A stretch of 64,000 bases of DNA from Liolophura sinensis. Its lineage: Eukaryota; Mollusca; Polyplacophora; Chitonida; Chitonidae. The position numbers were made by a program, and so were the translations under genes. The notes under the pieces are model-generated. The model searched no databases. It had not been told where the DNA came from and saw only the letters and a list, made by a program, of their open reading frames with translations. The DNA lies in NCBI RefSeq assembly GCF_032854445.1, contig NC_088299.1, positions 8,387,608-8,451,607 of the forward strand, written 5' to 3'. Shown one piece after another: positions 58,487 through 64,000 of the stretch (position 1 is its first letter; each line of letters starts with the position of its first letter).

Positions 58487-59258
58487 AAAATTAAATGAAA
58501 GTATTTTTATGCATAGTTTTCAGTTGTCTCAGGGCTCAAAATCTCCTTTGGCCTGCACCTTTTTTACAGACACAAAGTCTTAGCAGATGACCTGCAATTT
58601 TTAAACATGGCCTGCCAATTTGGTGGTTGAGGTCTATTTTCAACAACTTTCTGATATTTGCCTGCCTCAACATTTAATCATTGAATTCCAAAATCCAGTC
58701 GGTCCATAACGAAGTGGGCTTTTAAATTCACCCTAAAGCAGGAGAGAATAGGACTTTGCTTATTACTTCTGCAAGCAAAAATCCAATCCTGAGTCAAAAT
58801 GTTTTTTGCAGTTCACAGAAATATTTCCTTTTCGCTCATCAAAGTAATTTTTTGCAGTCGTGGCAAGTTGGGTCTACTAAAGTTTTGAAACCTTGCGCCA
58901 AAAGACATGAAAATCAACCGAACAGGGCCACGCAGCCCAAAATGACAAGTTTAGCAATGGTTTCATCAGTCATCTTGAATGAAAAATAGACGGAACAATT
59001 TGCCCAGTCAGTCAAACAAGAAACTGAGGTTTCAGACAAGGCTTGCGACTGTCATTTATCGTCTGTGTTATCCATTTTTTCTGATCGTGACCTTAGATTT
59101 AATCCGGACTTTGAAGAGAGAAAAGTTAACACTTCATCAGATTTTCTGCATAAAACTAGTCTCAAATGGATTTAAATGTGACCCAGTTACTGAAAGGATC
59201 CTCTTATCTTAAATCCAAACAATGGAGATAATTTTGTTCTTAAGTAGCTTTCAGCACA

Positions 59259-59390
59259 GGGACGAGTTTCATGAAGCTCACTTAGCTAAGTTTGACCTTA
59301 AATACCATGACGACGTATGTTGGAAGAGATATAAAGTTCACTTAGCTTAGGCCTACTTAGCACTAAGTTTGCTTCATGAAACTGGCCCCA
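59259..59390. mobile_element. 132-bp palindromic MITE, same group
   Basis: The left end reads GAGTTTCATGAAGCTCACTT. The right end, reversed, reads CAGTTTCATGAAGCAAACTT. Length and design match the element at 7460. Confidence 0.75.
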
Positions 59391-60048
59391 GAGTTATGTG
59401 TATCTCTTGTAACATCTCTGTGGTTTGCATCGGCCGTGAACGGTGTTTCCGTTCAGTGAATAATAAATTTGTTGTATCTTTGTCATGCCACCATTAATTA
59501 GAAAGCAGAGCTTCTAGCTGTCCATACATTGACATCTCATGCTTGGCCTGCCATTTTATGTGTTGATTTTTTTAGTTGGATAAACACCAGCATCTAGTCC
59601 ATAATATGACTTAACATTGTGCAACTTTTATACATTGCACAAAAACAAGGCAAGAAATTTGTTAAACAATTTTAAACACACAGCTAAACCTTGCAAACAA
59701 AAATACGTGTAGTAGCGGTATTATTAAATGTAGAAGATTGTTTACATTTTAATGCCTGTGGAAACTGACTTATCATCCACTACACAGCAAGATGATGGGC
59801 CTATAACAGAGATAAAATCATGTTATCCTTTTCAACCCACAAAAAGCCCTCTCATTTTCTGGCGCCAATACTTTAGTTTAATTCGCAGGCCCCCATTTGG
59901 AACTCTGTGGCTGTATGATGAACCTTACTTTATATTTTAGCTTTCTTTTACTTTAATAGTCACAAAGACACAAATCTTGATGATGATAAAAATAGTCTGT
60001 TTTATTCACTCGTGTTGGTTAAGATGCTGTGCTGATATGTATACCAGT

Positions 60049-60049
60049 A

Positions 60050-60084
<35 letters not shown>
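60049..60084. repeat. TA microsatellite
   Basis: About 18 TA units. The SINE at 60091 inserted at its edge. Confidence 0.95.
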
Positions 60085-60089
<5 letters not shown>

Positions 60090-60090
60090 A

Positions 60091-60367
60091 AGGGGCCTCC
60101 GTGGCTCAGTCGGTTAGCGCGCTAGCGCAGCGCAATGACCCAGGAGTCTCTCACGAATGCGGTTGCTGTGAATTCAAGTCCAGCTCATGCTGGCTTCCTC
60201 TCCGGCCGTATGTGGGAAGGTCTGCCAGCAACCTGCGGAAGGTTGTGGGTTTCCCCCGGGCTCTGCCCAGCTTCCTCCCACCATAATGCTGGCCGCCGTC
60301 GTATAAGTGAAATATTCTTGAGTACGGCGTAAAACACCGTTTTTTATTTTATCAAATAAATAAATAA
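60091..60367 (+). mobile_element. SINE family 1, full length, inserted beside a TA microsatellite
   Basis: TSD TATATATTTGTA at 60079-60090 and 60369-60380. Intact A and B boxes. The head begins GGGGCCTCCGTGG. Confidence 0.95.
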
Positions 60368-60874
60368 ATATATATTTGTACATGATGTTTTCAGTTGGAA
60401 CTAATCACCCTATAAATGGCATACAACAATTTTTTTTCTGTTAGAAAGTTATTTAGCCGTTTCATTTGTAAATCTTGCATAAAAAGCATTTTAATAAATG
60501 CACTCATGATATGAAGAGAACACAATTAACATGACCACAATAATACAACAACATGATACAATTAACATAACCACATGTGTATGATTTTCAACACCTATTT
60601 CGAGCCAAACATTTTCGCTTTGGATAATTGTTTGTATTTAAAATACGTTTTGTATAAACATAGACTATGTAGAAAGGAATTTCCTGAAATGCCTGCTACC
60701 TGTATTAGTGTAGAACTTGCTGAAACATAAGAGTTACAGGCATCTCTGAAAATTTTAAAATGTTTAGTATAGCAAATTGCCTGGCCCTGTCAACACTACA
60801 AATTTTGTTATATATACTCGTAGTACACTATATTTGACCGAGATGAATCTTCAACATATATACCCAACTAAAAA

Positions 60875-61085
60875 TGACACAAAAGTGTATTTTCAGAGGC
60901 AAATAAATGTCACGAAATATTTTTTGTGGCTCTGAAATTTACAATTTGCCAGTAGAATATTATTCCATGTTCCAAGCAAACCTCAACACACCTTTCTAAA
61001 CTCAGTACAAGTCTCCCAATCAGGAAGAATGGGCAAATTAGTCATGGACGAAATTTATGGTCATTAAGGGTAATTATATGTGTGA
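60875..61085 (-). repeat. unclassified dispersed repeat copy
   Basis: The reverse orientation of the 23223 family. It holds the most complete counterpart of the AAATTTATGGTCATTAA and GGCAAATAAATGTCA ends. Confidence 0.68.
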
Positions 61086-63332
61086 TATCCGTTTATAGTG
61101 ACACATTAACAAGACTCATCATCATTGTAAATACATCATTGAATTGTACACCATTGTTCTCTACATGTCACAAAATGAGCCAATAAATAACGAACTTAAA
61201 TCTGAATTCTGTGTAATGATGCGTGAGAATCCCCTTGTTGATTTTGAGGTCGTTTTCATCTTCGACATTTTAGCGACGAAAATTATTGAAAGGTACATGT
61301 TAATATTGCACCACACTAATGCAACATTATTTTCAGTCTTTTTGATTGCCGTGAAAGTCTCTGGAAAATGCTACCATCTCCTCAAAACTGATTTAAACAA
61401 TTTCATAACATTTGTGACATCTCACAGAAGTCATTGTCATCAGGCTCCTTGTTAAGATAAATAGACCATGTTAAAACACAGGATGTTACTGATTTGTAAA
61501 ATTTTGCCCAAAAGAAAACACATTTTTAGGGGCAAATAAATGTCATAAAATATTACTGACATAAAACTTACATTTTTAAAATGAAATATCATACTATCTT
61601 CCAAACAAATATCAGAGGCCAGTTGCCTTTTAAAATTAAACACTAATATCACCTATTAACCCTTAATCCTAGATTACCTAAGACGGACGTTTATTCCCGT
61701 TTCCTAGACATTAAATCAAACGGCTATTAACTAATAGCACTATTAGATGGGAAATCCCTGATTAGCGAGTGTGTCGTATCCCACAGTGCATCGCCTGTTT
61801 ACATGACGCACGTCCTGGTTACAATATGGATGCCATGAAGCTGGGAAAAGTTAAGCGTGATAAGGTGACAAATTTTCATAGATGAGAGAAAGATTATGTT
61901 GCTGACCAGTTTATACTAAACCGTAACATTTTGACGTCTAAATTGATGATGACTGTGACCAACGCAAGAAAATCAGTTATTTGTCAATCACTTACTGACG
62001 GGGTGAACAGACTTGGTTTTTCCGCGGACACACAAAAGTAAATGCATGAAAGTGCGTGAAAACTTGCAAGAAACAGCAATGGCTGAGCATGTCAAGTGTG
62101 TAAAGTAACTCTCTAAATGATTAACGTGCAGATGAAATTCATTAGTTTTATGGCCTGGCCGCAGTGTGTGAAAAGCGCTGTCATTGTTTTTAATCGCTCT
62201 CTAAACCACCTGCAAGGTGTCTTAAATTTAATAGCCTATTAGCGTGACGTTTATAGCCGATTAGTGCTAATAGTTCTTTGAGAAAAGTAATCAGGGATCG
62301 GTTGTTCAACGGCCTGTAAAATGTCTATTAAGACAAATTGCCAATTAGCCAAACGATTAAATTCAAAGTGTTATTTGCACAAAATTTCAGTACCCTGTCA
62401 AGAGTCGGAGAGCTACGGAGAGATTTACAGAATATCTTCTTGTTTCTAAAAATAAGCAAGGCTTTGAAAACTCGCATGGAATGGACACAGCACTACAGCA
62501 TTTAATCATCTGGGGATGTGGCAGTTTTTCTGTTTTATGGTCTCATTTCCTCTTCACTGTGCCTAGTCAATAAAATTAATTTTCTGCTTAAATAAGTGTG
62601 TTTGTGGTCAGGCAATCATCCATTAAGGAGTGTTTATAGCATGAATTGCATACCATTAAGATCACAGTTAATTGTGCCATGTAGAAAGCCAAGCCTGGAA
62701 TTGCAACATTTCTATCACCTATAAAACGCTCTTTAAGCAGCAAATGGATTTAACTGACACTGAATCTAGGTGGCTTCACTCGTGCTGGAGTTATTGTGTC
62801 CCATGTGACGAACTTAAAGGGATGGAGAATCGATTCTGATTGGCTGGTGTAAGAGACCAGCAAGCCCAGGCTATGTCTAGTCTAAACTGAATTTTAGGTA
62901 TGGTACATTTATTCAAATGTGACCAAGGCTGCTGGGTTTAACCAAGGAAAGCCTATCTCCTCTGTCAGCCATTCAGCATTGACTCTGTATCCCTTTGGAC
63001 TTGAGTAAGTGACGCATGGCATGTCAGCATCAAGACATAAAAGAGCAGAACAACATAGCTATTAAACATTGTGTGGGCTTGCAGCGTTGGCGTCCCTGCG
63101 TTTCAAATAGGGAGAAACTTGGCATTCGCCCTTTCTTCTTTATGACGGAATGATGCTGTTCTGAACAACCAAGAAAATTGATAATGTATAAATGTATAGT
63201 TGTATTAGATCATGGGCAATACCTTTGTCCTAGAAAAAAAGCTCTGCTCATGCAGACAAATTTCAATTCCTATATAAGCTAGACAAATAAGGGTTAAAAT
63301 GAGATTTCAGACTATGACTTAAGTCAGAGAAA

Positions 63333-63493
63333 CGTACATGGGAAGGACTTCCAGCAACCTGCCGATGGTCGTGTATTTCCCCACAAGCTCTGCATGGTTT
63401 CCTCCCACCATTATGCTGGCCTCCATCATATAAGTGAAATATTCTTGAGCACTGCGTAAAGCACCAATGAAATAAATAAATAAATAAATAAAT
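63333..63493 (+). mobile_element. SINE family 1, 5'-truncated
   Basis: It begins near the GTACATGGGAAGG piece and ends in an AAAT tail of about six units. Confidence 0.83.
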
Positions 63494-64000
63494 TGTGTAA
63501 TAGGAGATTTGTTCTCTAGTATAAATGACAACCAAAAGATTCACAAGAATTTCTGAAGCTGTTAATCCAACTGTTGCTATAAAGCATTATGTACATTATG
63601 TTTCGGAATTTAGAATTTGTCCAGGATGTGAAATGGGTTTTTTTAAATTTAAAGCAGGTATAACTTTTTTTTTCAGATATGTATAACTAAGTGCAAGCAT
63701 TTCCAGGACAATATGTGTTTATGAAGTTACCTGTAACAGAATACCTGTATAAAGCAAGGAACAGAGGTAAGTGCTACATCAGTTTGTTTATTTTGAGGGT
63801 TTTTATGGCATCTTAGATGTTCGTTTACAACTCACAAATGCAATAATATCTGAATTGGCCAAAAAAACGGCTTGATGTAGCATTCTCCTCCAGAGGCATT
63901 AATCAGTTTTGAAAAGTCCAAAAAAAAAAGAAAAAAAAAATTGTCATGTCATGCAATGTTTCTATTGCCAAGTTAAGCATTTTGAATTTTTTTACCAATA

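Larger units (their letters stand above)
48857..64000. other. gene-poor region downstream of EXOSC4
   Basis: No confident gene. It contains SINEs of both families, short tandem repeats, a 114-bp higher-order repeat, MITE-like elements and AT-rich unique DNA. Two weak exon candidates (near 53791 and 61826) are discussed under findings. Unique stretches such as 58500-59250 and 61650-63330 show nothing recognisable. Confidence 0.65.

Noticed and set aside
60093-60160. tRNA gene-like sequence
   Set aside because: The A and B boxes belong to the SINE head. Similar heads occur at 50492 and 51186 and none folds as a convincing free tRNA by eye.

Overview
The window is nuclear DNA of an invertebrate animal, most likely a mollusc. 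Reasons: long GT-AG introns, AT-rich intergenic DNA, two tRNA-headed SINE families of a type I associate with molluscan genomes, and many minisatellites. The species cannot be named from sequence alone. There are no rRNA genes, free-standing tRNA genes, CRISPR arrays or bacterial-type operons. No LINE, LTR-element or viral coding remains were recognised.

Two host genes are certain, and both were assembled exon by exon. (1) OPLAH, ATP-dependent 5-oxoprolinase, runs on the minus strand from its ATG at 45229 to its stop at 9879. It has 34 coding exons over 35 kb. Every exon junction keeps frame and the product is 1296 residues, against 1288 in human. (2) EXOSC4 (RRP41, an RNase PH-type exosome subunit) is on the plus strand at 46735-48801, with three coding exons and 245 residues if one apparently missing base near codon 8 is allowed for. 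The genes are head to head, with 1.5 kb between their start codons. As I recall, the same divergent neighbours lie on human chromosome 8q24.3.

Layout. 1-9.88 kb: intergenic DNA downstream of OPLAH, with SINE copies, a small palindromic MITE and short tandem repeats. 9.88-45.23 kb: OPLAH; its introns hold SINEs, a 43-bp minisatellite (14.5-15.2 kb), a 60-bp minisatellite (27.2-29.2 kb), a degenerate 55-bp array (32.7-33.3 kb), an AC-rich array (34.0-35.7 kb), a 22-bp array (39.8-40.3 kb), and a tandem triplication of coding exon 3 (42.4-42.96 kb). 45.23-46.73 kb: divergent promoter region. 46.73-48.86 kb: EXOSC4. 48.86-64 kb: gene-poor DNA with full-length SINEs, a 114-bp higher-order repeat (54.7-55.5 kb), a fold-back SINE (57.9-58.0 kb), a second small MITE and a TA microsatellite.

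The genes serve separate housekeeping pathways: OPLAH the gamma-glutamyl (glutathione) cycle, EXOSC4 RNA decay and processing. The most notable observations are the conserved gene pair, the exon triplication, a required GC-AG intron, an intron that begins with an array of donor-like motifs, and two SINE families that share one 3' domain.
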